Part shown: positions 22,801 through 34,347 of the stretch, in pieces
Layout of the letters: each line of letters opens with the position of its first letter
How positions within the stretch are numbered: the first letter of the stretch is position 1
Position numbers and translations under genes: made by a program
The notes under the pieces: model-generated
Database searches by the model: none
What the model saw: only the letters and a program-made list of their open reading frames with translations
Told to the model about the DNA's origin: nothing
Origin: Nymphaea colorata
Lineage: Eukaryota; Streptophyta; Magnoliopsida; Nymphaeales; Nymphaeaceae
Direction of reading: 5' to 3'
Assembly: GCF_008831285.2 (NCBI RefSeq)
Contig: NC_045148.1
Span: 13,244,802 to 13,308,801 of the forward strand
DNA length: 64,000 nt

Positions 22801-25404
22801 TTTCGGAAACAATCCAAGCCTAATGGGGATTACACCTATTTCTCTTAGTTTCCAGTGATAAGGGTGAAATAATTGTACAAGTAAAAGCCACAGATATATC
22901 AACAGGTGCTGCGGATCGTGGAACAAACCCTCGGCAAAAAAGTTGCTCTTACATTATTGATCCAATCCAGACAATCATTATATTACAAGTCCCGGCTTTA
23001 TAGTTCCTTTCTTTTCAAGGCCCAAAAGGAGGGTATTTTGGAATTTCACAAATCCATTTCTACCTAAATTGTCAATGGCACAAAGAATTACTTTGTCTTT
23101 TCGGCCAACAAACAAATATATTGGGACATATATTCAAATGATTATCTTGGGTTTTTCCAAATTGGTTCTATTATGGTCTAAAGCACAAGTCCAACTGAAT
23201 TCAATGGTATTGGACACGTAGATCAAACAGAGACTCCTAACATCAATTTTTAGAGTACTTTTTTAATGTTATTACAATCGCAACTAAACCATTAGCCCTG
23301 CTCTAAGTACTAGTATGACCTTTATAGGCCTAATCCATGAGGTACCTCAAGTAGTGCTGTTGAACCCACAGACATGCAGGCGAAGATAACCTTTTCAAAG
23401 CAAAATGCAGCAGACAGCATGTCCGTTCAAGTTTAAAGTTTAAACCATCAGTTAACAGGTTCAAAGTGGAGGACAGCATGGTTGATTTGAAAAGTTCAAC
23501 TAACAGCACAAAGATAATAAGGACAATGTTAGTAATACAAATATATGCCATGGTGTTTTCTTCATTGACAATAACACTAGGAATTATGTTCCGGCGTTAA
23601 AATTATTTGCAAAATGGTTGATTTGAAAAGTTCAACTAACAGCACAAAGATAATAAGGACAATGTTAGTAATACAAATATATGCCACGGTGTTTTCTTCA
23701 TTGACAATAACACTAAGATTATGTTCCGGCGTTAAAATTATTTGCAAAAATGTACAATCTTAATTGAAGACAATTAGGATGAGTTAAATTTCAACATTTT
23801 CCACCTTATTAGCACCCCTACATCCTTCTCAGATCAGCCATTGTAGAGATACCATAACCATCCTTAATACCTAATCGGCTAATCCTTAGTCTCATAGCGG
23901 TTAAGTCAGTGTAGCTATGACTTCGAAAGGTGTAAGACCCTGGCTGATGAGATATCTACAAAGGCCAACATAAACAATTTTGGCATCAAAAGCACACTGC
24001 AGGGAATTCACACAGCATGGCAATTTGTTGTATGTAACTCTCTTGCTATTTCCCCTTAGACAAATGATTCATTATGTAAAGCAGTCCCCGAGAATCATTA
24101 TCACTGATAAGGAATAATAGACGTCATATCTACAATGGTAAAATCACATACCAATCAGAAATTGGCGACACAAACTGCCCGTGCTCAAAACGTGGAAACA
24201 CACCGGGATGTAAACAAGATGATCAAAATATTATATCTCATCCTAGTGTTGAAAAGCTAATTAATAAACTCCTCTTCCAAAGAAGAACCCAAAAAACCCA
24301 AAAGAAGATCAAGAGAGTACCTCACCTAACAAGAGGATAGTAATTTGCACGAGCTTCAGGAAACTAGTCTGTCACGCCTAATTAAATAAAACTTAAGGAT
24401 ATTAACGTCAAATATATTTTACAAATGAGCGCACTAACCAGGACCATTACATTGTCAAAACAGACCCAAGAAAACCACTATGATCTTTACAATGCCGAAA
24501 TTGATAAAATAAGAATCCTTCATCATCGCACTTTGTGACCGACAAAAACTTACAATGACGAGAAAAGAAGTTTCTATTTACAGTTTTTGTTCAAATGATC
24601 TTTACAATGTCGAAATTGATAAAACAATAAACTCTCAAGATCGCACTTTGTGACAAACAAAACCTTATATTGATGAGAGAAGAAGTTTCTATTTACAATT
24701 TTTGTTCGAATCTAAAAGCAATTTCATCCACCTAGATTATCAAGTCAGCAAGAGATAGAAAGGAAGGGCAGAATAGAAGGATTCGAAAAAACCTTCAAAT
24801 GAAAATAAGCTGAGTAGGACATTAACACGCCAAAAGTAAAATACCTTTCTCAGTGCAGTAGCGAGCTCGCCTCGGGTGAAATTTGCTGCTGCTGCAGTAG
24901 TTAGAGGGATCCCGTTGCGGAATTGGTAGAGATGAACGTTCTTCTGGATGTATTCAGTAAATTGAACCCTAAAATTGATACCCACGTTCGAGGAACAAAC
25001 AGAAGTAAGTCCACAAACTAGCACTAGATTTACTCTTTCTCAAGAACGAAGAGTTAAAATGAGCTCAAAATCAGCAACCCAAAAACCTAAAATCCAAAAG
25101 TATCCTCAATAAGCAAGAACGCCCAAATACATGAAAATGTATAGAACCCACCCAACTTCGTTCATGATCATCCGAAGAAATCCCTCAAACCCAAAAGGCG
25201 AAAAAACATAACCAACACACACACACACACACAGATAGAAAGAGACCTGTCGCCGCTTTCGCCGCTAGCGCCCATGAGTTTGTGGGAATCAAGAATCATG
25301 ATCTTGTCCTCGTTTGACTTGTGTACCAGTATGCTGTTCACTGCTGAAGTGTCGGCGGCAATCACCGCAAACCCATCGCCCACCAGCCCGAACACACACT
25401 CCAT
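19835..25404 (-). CDS. PBD1: 20S proteasome subunit beta type-2 (beta-4 position), intact
   Basis: This encodes a non-catalytic beta-ring subunit of the 20S proteasome, acting in cytosol and nucleus. Three exons join cleanly: 25404-25247 (MECVFGLVGDGFAVIAADTS...SGD), 24968-24845 ([11 protein letters not shown]...ATALRK) and 20167-19835 (NPYFVNILLAGYDKEIGPS...KDAGVAAA, TAA). All splice sites are GT-AG (AG|GT at exon 1, CCC-TAAAA acceptor for exon 2, GTTAG acceptor for exon 3). The product is 204 residues with no stop or frameshift, the length known for plant PBD proteins. Intron 1 is 278 bp; intron 2 is 4677 bp and repeat-filled. The symbol follows Arabidopsis; whether it is the PBD1 or PBD2 orthologue cannot be told. 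It is the only complete gene in the window. Damaged copies of its 5' half lie at 40726-41201 and 42204-43801. Confidence 0.95.
21343..21453 (-). other. Exon-like open block within PBD intron 2
   Basis: On the minus strand, 111 bp lie between a good acceptor (GGCACAG|G) and donor (CCGAACAG|GTGAAA). They are fully open in one frame (LSTEKPNLLTGQNVSSG... DKEELKNPENPN). The length is a multiple of three. Spliced into PBD it would meet TGA at once, so it does not belong to PBD. It could be an exon of a captured or nested gene. I do not recognise the family. Confidence 0.35.
21690..22545. mobile_element. Element with clustered GTATCG/CGATAC repeats at both borders
   Basis: The left border (21695-21855) and right border (22470-22545) are packed with CGATACA, GTATCGTACGATAC and TGTATCG words in both orientations. 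The 600-bp middle is AT-rich and non-coding. Clustered sub-terminal repeats of a short word are typical of non-autonomous hAT, CACTA or Mutator-like elements. Terminal repeats and target duplication are not clear. Confidence 0.55.
23478..23749. repeat. 136-bp tandem duplication in PBD intron 2
   Basis: Two nearly identical units begin ATGGTTGATTTGAAAAGTTC at 23478 and 23614 and end GTTAAAATTATTTGCAAA. Differences are one C/T change and one lost base, so the duplication is recent. Confidence 0.95.
24479..24712. repeat. ~117-bp tandem duplication in PBD intron 2
   Basis: Two units begin ATGATCTTTACAATG(C/T)CGAA at 24480 and 24596 and end with TTTCTATTTACA(G/A)TTTTTG. They are more diverged than the 136-bp pair. 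Both units are also present, inverted, in the truncated PBD copy at ~42950-43160, so this duplication is older than that copy. Confidence 0.85.
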
Positions 25405-25407
25405 TTC

Positions 25408-25545
25408 CCCCTTCCCTTCTTTTCTCGCTCGCTCTCTGTCCCTCTCTCTCCACGCAGAGTCTTCCTCTGTGATTTATATCGAAAACTCTTTTGCTTCCTG
25501 TCTTGGTGAAGAAGAAAGATGTGGAACAGTCGTACCTTTAGGTAG
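25408..25545. repeat. PBD leader/core promoter, proximal copy of a direct duplication
   Basis: This segment matches 28106-28232 in the same orientation almost base for base, up to GTCGTACCTTT, where the two diverge. About 2.56 kb lie between the copies. The distal copy continues into what may be the original upstream promoter. Confidence 0.85.
25472..25478 (-). promoter_or_regulatory. TATA box of PBD
   Basis: TATAAAT on the minus strand lies about 70 bp upstream of the PBD start codon, followed by a purine-rich leader (GAGAGAGAGGGACAGAGAGC). The same block is present at 28106-28232 and, for the leader, ahead of both truncated PBD copies. Confidence 0.55.
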
Positions 25546-25546
25546 T

Positions 25547-25765
25547 GTTTGATGGTCAAGAAATCTGGAATTGGAAATATATTTCTGAAAATATATTTCC
25601 TGGAATAAAAGAATGAGAAAAATATTTCCGATTCTCATTTTGATGTGTGTGATAACCTGAGAATTATGTTTCCAGAAATATATTTCTGTGTTTGATGATA
25701 CAGAAATATATTTCCAGAAATATATTTCTGTGTTTGATAATAAGGAAACATATTTCCAGATTTAC
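25547..25765. repeat. MITE-like block with repeated palindrome
   Basis: It starts GGTAGTGTTTGATGG and contains the 16-bp palindrome CAGAAATATATTTCTG and close variants several times (25560-25755), spaced by GTGTTTGAT(G/A)AT. It begins exactly where the proximal PBD promoter copy ends. TTTGATGG-type starts also occur at 13000 and in the 28300-28740 block, suggesting one family of small elements. Confidence 0.5.
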
Positions 25766-27638
25766 ATAATCTTTTCATATAGTTTCTTAAATCACACAAA
25801 TAAATAATAAATCATCTACTAAAACACGATCAGTATTATGTCTAGCATCACAATAAAAATGGATCACTAAAACATGATCATCTACATAATCTTTTCATAT
25901 AGTTTCCAGATGTACTTGCTTGGATGTCAAAATAGATTGGCATTTCAGTATTATGTCTAGCATCACAATAAAAATGAGCATAATATTTCCTGTTGTTTTT
26001 GTGACACTGGCTTCAACTGAGAGGAAGAGAAAGAATTTCCACAATTGATTTATACTCATAATGCAAACCACAATTGATTTATACTCAAAATGCAATCTGT
26101 TGTTGTCCAAACTAATGGATGACAAGTGTACCAAATAACGGACGAGATGATGTCATTTTGACGTTAGCTCAGACTTTCTTGAAGACCAATGAAGAAAAGA
26201 AGAAGAAGAAACTAAAAGAACTTCCTGTTGCCCATTAGATGCTTCAATTTCAAGATGCATGTACCAAGGAAAGATTTTCAACAAGAAACAAAAAATTTTA
26301 CTGCAAACAGAATGATTTATAAAACTCAAACCATTCAAACAATGAGTGCCTTTGAGACTGTGATAACTGATAAGAGAGGAAACACATTGAGTGGAATAAG
26401 AATTAACAAGCTATTGTTTCAATTATAACCTTCCAGATGTTATGTGATTCAATTCCAACCCAATTTACAAGAAGAAGAAAAGAACAAAGCAGCATGCTGT
26501 AATGAGATGCCAAAGAAACAAAACAAAACAAAACAAGACAAATGTAAAACCAAAAGAAGAGGAGAAGAAGAACAAAAAAAACCAGGTGCGAGCCCCTGCC
26601 AGCAATCGATAGGCTGGTGACGCTAAGAAGGGGAGACTCACCTATCACTGGTGGAGGGAGCTACAGCTCTACAAGATGAGAATGTGGTAGCAACACAGAG
26701 GACATTCTTCTGTAACAAAAATAATAACTCGAGATACAATGAAACAACAATACAAATAGGTACTTCATGTTGTAATAACCCATGTTAAATAATCTTCCAT
26801 GAATCCATAGACATATGCACTTGCAAAGAGCAATCAAGTTATATTCATAAAGCAAAATAACCAAACTTATCTACAATCACAAAATTTACTAAATAGTTCA
26901 AAATTTCAAATGGACATGGGTTTCTCAAACGTAGGTAAGAAGTGAGTTGCTTTTTAGTTTCTATTTGTTCATAATTAGGATTCCTACCTGAAAGAAAAGT
27001 CTACAGTGCCTAATTTTATTTTCTGAAGTTTTTCGAATACATTTCTACTAGTAACTCTGCCCCAAATGAACTGACTAAGTAATAGTTGAGAATCAACAGG
27101 CACCCAAGAACATGCCAATTTTTTAGTACGAATCTAAGTTATGAAAGCTATTTCAGGTATCTGTATATTTTTCTGCTTGGCCGGAAGTGAAAATATGCGG
27201 AATATGAACAATCTCTATATTAAGGACAGCCATGAAGTCAAGAATTCAAAGATGGCAAGTTCTTTTTAATAATCAGTTCTGAATTGCAAACAAAACTCAT
27301 TAAAATTTGAACATGTTATTATAAAATTTTCATTAGAAAATCCCTCTCTCTCTCTCTCTCTCTCTGAAGTAATGACAGCTACTCTCCCCATCTCTCTGTG
27401 GAGTCTCGACAGGGACCAAGTCCCGGCCTGTCTATTTATAGCCATACATTCAACGCCGTGTGACAAATATTTTCCATCCCCTCGAAGAAAATCAATTCCC
27501 CAAACCTTTTTCTGCCCCTCTGTTGGCCTCCTCCTCCTCTTCTTCTTCTTCATTCCGAAACGTTTCCCCCCTTCTGTCGCTCTCTCTGTGCGTAGTAAGG
27601 GGAGCAGACGGAGAAGAGAGTCAGAGAGGCCAACGACG
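25766..27638. other. Insertion body without recognised genes
   Basis: 25766-26130 holds imperfect direct repeats (ATAATCTTTTCATATAGTTTC twice). Nothing else is recognised. 27344-27366 is a CT run. About 27400-27638 is CT-rich and is probably the promoter and leader carried along with the AMT1 fragment. Confidence 0.45.
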
Positions 27639-27798
27639 ATGGCCAACCTGACCTGCTCGGCCGACTTCCTGGGTCCCCTGCTGGGGGCCTCTGCGAATGC
27701 GGAATGCCACCACAGCCGCGGAGTTCATCTGCGGCCGTTTCCAGAACGCCGCCGATCAGTTTACGGCGACCATCTACGCTGTGAACAACACCTACCTA
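27639..27798 (+). pseudogene. AMT1-type ammonium transporter, N-terminal fragment
   Basis: AMT1 proteins are plasma-membrane ammonium uptake channels with 11 membrane segments. Here ATG 27639 gives MANLTCSADFLGPLLGASAN, then an extra G near 27703 shifts the frame, after which TTAAEFICGRF and TIYAVNNTYL follow, the sequence just before the first membrane helix in AMT1 proteins. The match stops at CTA (27798) and the rest (~450 residues) is missing. It lies inside the 2.56-kb segment between the two PBD promoter copies. No function can remain. Confidence 0.8.
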
Positions 27799-27913
27799 AA
27801 CAGTTCAAAACTTATCTTGGATCGGAGGGAGGGAGAGAGAAACAGAGAGACAGAGAGTTGCAGGGGAGAGACAGGGAAGGGGGAAGAGAGTGTTCTCCTC
27901 TTCTTTTTTTTCT

Positions 27914-27987
27914 TTTCTCCTCTATGAAAAGAACGGCAGGGCCAGCAAAGTTTCTCCTCTATGAAAAGAACGGCAGGGCCAGCAAAG
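27914..27987. repeat. Perfect 37-bp tandem duplication
   Basis: Two identical units, 27914-27950 and 27951-27987, each beginning TTTCTCCTCTATGAAAAG and ending GGGCCAGCAAAG. Identity implies a very recent event. Confidence 0.95.
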
Positions 27988-28105
27988 GCAAGCAAAGATC
28001 GAGGAAACGAGGGAGAGTAAAAATGTCAAAACCCTCACCTTATTAAGGAGCTGATGAGGGAATCCTTCGAGTGGGGAAGGTTCGTGGCAGCAGGAAGAAG
28101 AGTGT

Positions 28106-28232
28106 TCCCTTCTTTTCTCTCTCGCTCTCTGTCCCTCTCTCTCCGCGCAGAGTCTTCCTCTGTGATTTATATCGAAAACTCTTTTGCTTCCTGTCTTGGT
28201 GAAGAAGAAAGATGTGGAACAGTCGTACCTTT
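28106..28232. repeat. PBD leader/core promoter, distal copy
   Basis: Same sequence as 25408-25545, including the TATAAAT block. The neighbouring sequence toward lower coordinates is the AMT1-bearing insertion rather than PBD coding sequence, so this copy has no downstream PBD gene. Confidence 0.85.
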
Positions 28233-29030
28233 GTGCGAGTTGTTGGGGTTATGGTATTATACAAGATCTCTTTTGGTTTAAATCCAACAGTTATCTGGAT
28301 CTCATTGGTTGGTATTCTTAAAACATGGATCGGACTTTCGGGTGTTGTTTTTTCTAAGGGAAATTGTAGAATTGGAATTTTTATCTATAATGAAATGAAA
28401 ATTACCTTATCAACAAAAGAATTTTGATTATGAAATTATACGTTTATTTTTTACTAAAAATTTCAGAATAGTGATTCTATTTTAGATGGTGGAATTATGA
28501 TTATAAAATTTTTAAAATTTTTAAGAACGCATGTCATGATGGTTTAAATTATCAATACTAAAATTTTAATTATTGTTTTATCAAACACAACATTTTCAAT
28601 TCTGAAATGAAAATCCCAAACGATCAAACACAAATAAAAATAAAAATAAAAATGAAAATTTCATGTTAATTGCAATTTGAGGCAAAATTTTGTTTTTAGA
28701 ATTTAATTCTAGAACCAAAATTCTAGGCCATCAAACTCCTCTTAATGTTTATGTTCTTACTGGGCAACCCAAATGCTTTATGGGAAGTCGAGCAGTTCAA
28801 CAGTTGATGCCTATTTTCCTTCATGTGATATCCTTTTGAGAGCAGCACAAATTTTAATCAGCATATATTTGAATGGCAGGAGTTGTGTTTGCTTATATAT
28901 AAGCTCTTTGAAAATTCTGGTCACTTCTATGTTCATTCCCCATTCCATCGACAGAAATATCTAATTGCAACTGTAGTCAATGTTTATATATTGAATATCA
29001 TTTGTCAACATGAGCTTCTAACGCTGCTAG
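28233..29030. other. AT-rich, MITE-like sequence
   Basis: 28330-28740 has repeated GAATT/AATTC words and borders GGGTGTTGTTT and CCATCAAACTCCT that look like degenerate inverted ends of a small element. 28895-28970 is matched at ~37776-37845. No gene seen. Confidence 0.4.
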
Positions 29031-29440
29031 ATTGCACATGAGCCGAGTGGAATCCAAGTTTTGCTAGCTCGAGCTCGACTCTGCTAAAAAAACTCAAGCT
29101 CGAATTGAGCTCCTTATAGTAAGCTCAAGCTCTACTTGAATACGCAAAATCGAGCTCAAACACAACTCATTTAGGTGTTAGCTCGTTTAGCGTTAACTCG
29201 TGTAAGCACTAATTCGTTCAACTCGTGTAAGCGTAACTCATATAACTCACTCGTGCAACTTGTGAAACTGGTTTTGACAATATTATAGAGTACTGATTTA
29301 CGAGTTGAGTTGACTTCATGAAACTCGAACTCTACTTGTTTATGGTTTTGGGTATCTTTGTAAGCTCGAACTCGGCTCGTTTATAAGATAGTCGAGCAGG
29401 AGCCAAGTTTTTTCAAGTGAGTTCGACTCGGCTCGTTGTG
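29031..29440. mobile_element. CTCGAGCTCGA-rich hAT-like non-autonomous element
   Basis: The borders AGATTGCACATGAGCCGAG (from 29040) and, inverted, AGGCTGCACAACGAGCCGAG (29448 back) are similar imperfect terminal repeats. The inside is rich in AGCTCGA and AACTCGT words. A related block is at 52085-52315. No target duplication was found. Confidence 0.45.
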
Positions 29441-29487
29441 CAGCCTGCAACAAGCCATTTTCATTGGCCAGAGACTTGTTGATCATG

Positions 29488-31520
29488 CTAAGTAGCTAGC
29501 CTTTTCAAAATTGTTGAGGTCTGGAGCTCATTGGCTCGAGCGGAAGTAGAAGTATTTTCTATTTTACTGTTTTCTTTGCCTTATTTCCATTTTCTTATAT
29601 AGGTGCTGATAGGATAGGATATATAGGGATATGATATCATGTCAGATATACACTATCATGAGCAAAGATCCTAATGAAGTAGATGTTGCATAATAGGCCC
29701 TTTAAGTGAGATTATATATATATATACACCTCCAGCCCCAAGGTAGCTCCCCTACATGTACATGGTTTATACAATTATCTTAAATTTTAATGATGGAGTA
29801 AATATACAATCAGAAAAAATATCTATTATTTGAATGCTCTTGTTTAGATATTTTTCTAAAACCTTAGAAACTTTTTTACTTTCAAAAATTTATTTATGTT
29901 TGTTTATCTGTTGATTTTAAGTCTCTCAAAGTAGGGAGAGAAAGAAAGAATGAATATTTTTATTTGTTTATGTTTTTAATATGTATTGAGAAATATTTTT
30001 CTTCATTACATGTGAATTTTTTAAAAATAGATTTTTTTTATTAATTCATGTTTTTTTCATATGTTTTATTGTGTGTTTCAAAAAGAGATAGAAAAGAGTT
30101 GGGACTTGGGAGGGATGTAAGGAGAGAAAAATACAAAACAGGTGTTAAACATATCCTCCAATTATTTAAACAAACAACAGATAAAACAAGTTTAAAATTT
30201 TGTCTTTCCAAAGAGGGGCGAAGATCAGGGGGGCCACATGGACCGATTATAGAAAATTCTACATGTCATATATAAAAATTTTGAACAATGATATTTCGAC
30301 CCATGTCAAAATTTAAAAACCCTTCATGAAAAACTTATAGCTCTACTCTGCAAGCAGGCACTGGAAAAAATTATAAGTTGTTTTAAGACACTTATTCTAG
30401 AGACAAGTGTCTTAGGAACCATTGTTTCGGCAACCAAATGGTAGCTAAAGTTCACAGGAGTACAACTCTACAAAGCTGACCAAAATTCCTTAGCCTGCCA
30501 AAGCTAAAGCCAAAGCCATTGTTTAATATGGGCAAAAGATGAAAAGCCAAAAATGTAAATTCCCCAAAATATTCATCTTTTTTTGAGAAATGCATGGTAA
30601 AAAGTGCTCCAAAATCCATGTGGTATAGGTTTTGGGTACACATTATTGCATGCAAAGGAGGTGGTGCATTTGACCTCATTGTATGCATAGACTATGACAT
30701 GTGTCTCTTGGGGATGGATGGGTCAGGAAACACATGTTATGCACCTAAGACTCCCCAAGAACTTCATCTCCTCTACTTAGATTGGTAAAAGCATCAGACC
30801 GTGTTTACTGTTTGGATACTAGTGAGGAACAGGCAGGGGCGGGCTAGGATTTTTTCTATGGTCTAGCCAAGAAAAGTTGTAGGTCGGGCCAAGAGGAGCA
30901 ACCAAGAGCGACATGTCGGACCAAACTAAATTTTTTTTATTTTTTTCAATATAATTTTTTTTTCCGTGCTCACCCCGGCCATGGCCCGGGCAGCCCCCCT
31001 TCCTCCGCCCTTGGGAACAGGGCGCCAGCAAGTTTGAGCTTGGTCCATGATGGGTATCCTTGAAGTCCGTCCACCACCTATGGTGAGAAGTGGATGCATA
31101 GATCAGCGGTGTCCACAAGAGCGTCCACAAAGGACAGGACGGACGTGACTTTCCATCCCGGACTGTGGGTGCATGCATTTGAAGTTACGAAGGAGGGAAG
31201 CGAAGGGCTCGGACCGAAAGAGGAACCAACGAGAACTTACAAATAAAAAGTTGTTAAGTAAGAAACTTATAAAAAGTGCACAAAAGACAGTGTTAGAGAA
31301 CAACTCAACGGTGCAGAGAAACTTCCCCTCCACGTAAATGTCATAAAAAATTTAAGCAAACCTTGATATGTAATAATAAAAAACAAACCTTGTGCAACTA
31401 TCACATCAATGAACGAGCATATGATTAAAAAAAAAAGCAAAATGTAAGGAAAATCAAGTGAAGGAAGAACACCTAAAAAAGACCCACTTCTGAAGAAGAA
31501 AGAACCACATCCATTATACT
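29488..31520 (-). repeat. Arm 2 of the ~2-kb inverted repeat
   Basis: The reverse complement of 4755-6758, sharing both borders (CTAAGTAGCTAGCC here, CCATTATACT at 31520). The arms enclose 22.7 kb with the DUF247 and PBD loci. Small indels separate the arms, for example extra bases around 30500 and 31060. Part of it (29885-30110) is copied again at 37846-38080. Confidence 0.85.
30834..31013. mobile_element. hAT-like MITE in arm 2 with perfect 8-bp target duplication
   Basis: It begins CAGGGGCGGGC and ends CTCCGCCCTTG, and is flanked on both sides by GGAACAGG (30826-30833 and 31014-31021), a perfect 8-bp target duplication. The body is AT-rich and non-coding. It occupies the same site as the copy in arm 1. 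Confidence 0.85.
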
Positions 31521-34291
31521 GTGAAACAGAGTATAATAATGTCTTTTCAATCCTACGTACTAAGGACATTGTTGGCAAACTCAGAAATCAGACTTGGATC
31601 AGCAGTCAACCGAGTTAGCAAGTTGGCTCGGTGACTCGACCGGGTAATTCGACTGAATCAAATATTAATAATTGGATTATCGACATGCAACCGGGTTACT
31701 ATCCTCTTGCTCTCTCTTTATTTCTATTTTTTGCCAAAGGATCTAATTAACTACTTTTAAAAACTTGGTGAAACAAGAAAAACCGTTCTCTACTGCTTGT
31801 TTATGTACTCAAAACTGTTGTGTTCTTGTCTATGCCTTCTTTTGATACACAAAAGAAGACGTCATTTTTGTTTACATACTGGACACAATGCATCTGCGAT
31901 ACATGTGTTGCTACTTCTACAACCGGAGGGGAGGTAAAGGTGATGACGAATGCCGACATTTTATAAATGCCGGAAAAAGTCCCCAAGCCACCCACCCTTC
32001 CCGTCGCTCTTCTAGTTGTTTATACAATCAACGGTTCAATTCTTCTAAACAGAAATATACAAATCTTAAGTAGTTTTTCATGTCTAAATTTACCAAAAAG
32101 ATTATCCTTTTCAAAAGCTTGATCATCAAAATGAAATGTCATATCCAAAAATCCTTAGATAGCCTCAAAAACCGATGTTTACAGACGTTAATTAAGTTAC
32201 AATAAGTTTCAAGTTTTACTTCATTGCATTGGAGAACTTGAATCACTCGTTGAGCTTCTCACAACACCAATAATGGCTTCACAACACGTTTGATTATTTG
32301 TACAAATGCACATCCACAAGCACATGCACGAATTTGGCTGGTTGACTCTCTTCTCTTTCTATGAATGGGAGGCAGTGATTGGTTTCTACCAGTTGTTGTT
32401 GCATTCTATGGGGATTTCTCATCACAAATTTGTGTGATAGATCGGAACCCCTCCCATCCCCGTTTGGTCTCAAAAGAGTCAAAACCATGGACTTCACTTT
32501 TCTTTATGATTTGAAATCCATGGTTGTAAAATCTTATGTTTGATAAAATCTGCCCAAACTTGTGGGACACATTCAAGTATATATTTTTCATACATAAATC
32601 AGATTTACATATGGCTTAAAAGTCATAAATTGGATTTGGATGTATTCGGATATAACTTAAAAGTCGGATCCGGATATAATTCTATCGAAGCTCTCTCTTC
32701 TTTTTATTGGTGCAAATTGTAGATAATTGTAGAGGTAACCCTAGCTGGTGGACTTGAGTTTGTGTTTCCAACAATCTTAGATTTTTTCTGAAAAAATTCT
32801 GCTAATTACAGTTTGGTAATCCTAGCACGATCATGATTTTCCTATCACTATACCAACATTTCAAAAATGAAAACTTTACAGGATGCACGCTCAACTTTGT
32901 CAGATTTACCAGAAAACGGGCTTTGTTTACTTTTTCTTTCATTTGACCACCTAACATATATGCAAAAGGTGATTGAATGAAACAAAATATTAATTCAAAA
33001 TTTTCCATACATGTCCAATCTCAGCAACAAGTTTTCTTCACTATGTTGTAGGTAGGGAGGTCAATAAGTCCGATATAGATCTGATATCTAACTGAAACCA
33101 CATTTAAAAAATTGATATAAAAATATATATATTTCATTAAGAATTCGGATTGGATTTAGATGTAAAAAATGATGTCTGATTGCATTCCGATTTAGATTCA
33201 GATTTAAGTAAATATTGCCCGAAATCAGACTCGGGTCAGATATAGTTTTAAATAAATATTTTATACTCAATCTCTATAATATAGTTTTGGATGTTAAAGT
33301 AAGAATCAGATTCAAATATGATACAAGTTTTTCCAAAAAAAAATTCCAAAAGTATTTTTTCATTGGCAAACTATTAACTGTGGATGGGATGGGAAGCTCG
33401 AGCTCATATCATGCCCATCAAAAAACCCACCTGGGTCTTGAATTCTTGACCTTTTTTCAACTTGCATGATTTCTTAAACCCAAAGATTGAGTTAATGAAC
33501 TAAAATGATTATAATTAGCTTCTTGAAGATACACTCAGCATGTCATTTCCCTCCTAGTTTAAGGGCACTAAAAAATTGTGTCTAATCAAGAACAATATAA
33601 AACCTTAAGATGGCAGCTGGTAGCAGGTGGTCATGTAAACAACATACCGTTAGTGTCAATTTGATTTTTATGGACACTACTCATTTGGAGTGCAAACTGT
33701 GACAATTAAGATACTTCAATTGATGGGTGTATTATAAAGCCACCCATGTCCCGATGCAGTCTTAAACCCTAAGGGTATGAAAAATAGGGGGAGACATTAG
33801 TCTCTCATCCAGGCAATCCGTTCATCTCTTGCTCATCTAAAAATCCTTAAGATGACATTTTGAATTGAATTTTAAGATGAACAGAAACTTTTTATACAAA
33901 TAATGTCATTTATGTGTTGTTTTTTAGATTCAACAAATAAATGCTAGATATAGTGACACAATGTTTCTTCCAAAAGAAAACATTGAATTCTTAGAATATT
34001 TGTTGCTTGCCAAACGCCTCGTAAAACTAAGACACTTCAACTCGAAGGCATATGGTGCCTTGGTTCAAACGTACCAACCTTCCGTGCCCCCCGAAGCTTT
34101 TCTCAAGCAAAACTTTTTCAATAACACAGCAGACAAAATATTTCCGTAAAAAAATTCGGAGCCCCCAGTTCTACTTTCTGGGTGTTAGATTTCTTTTTAC
34201 CATTTAAAGTTTTAAACCAAAAGCAAGTGACACATAGGAGAAATATTTCCACCAAGTGACACATAAGTAAGTCATCAGATCCATAACACAC

Positions 34292-34347
<56 letters not shown>

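Larger units (their letters stand above)
20168..24844 (-). other. Intron 2 of the PBD gene, expanded by repeats
   Basis: This is a 4.7-kb intron bounded by AAAG|GTATTT and GTTAG|AAT. It contains an orphan exon-like open block (21343-21453), a GTATCG/CGATAC-rich element (21690-22545), a 136-bp tandem duplication (23478-23749) and a 117-bp tandem duplication (24479-24712). The exon-2-proximal part (24844 back to ~23897) is copied, inverted, at 42813-43801. Confidence 0.85.
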
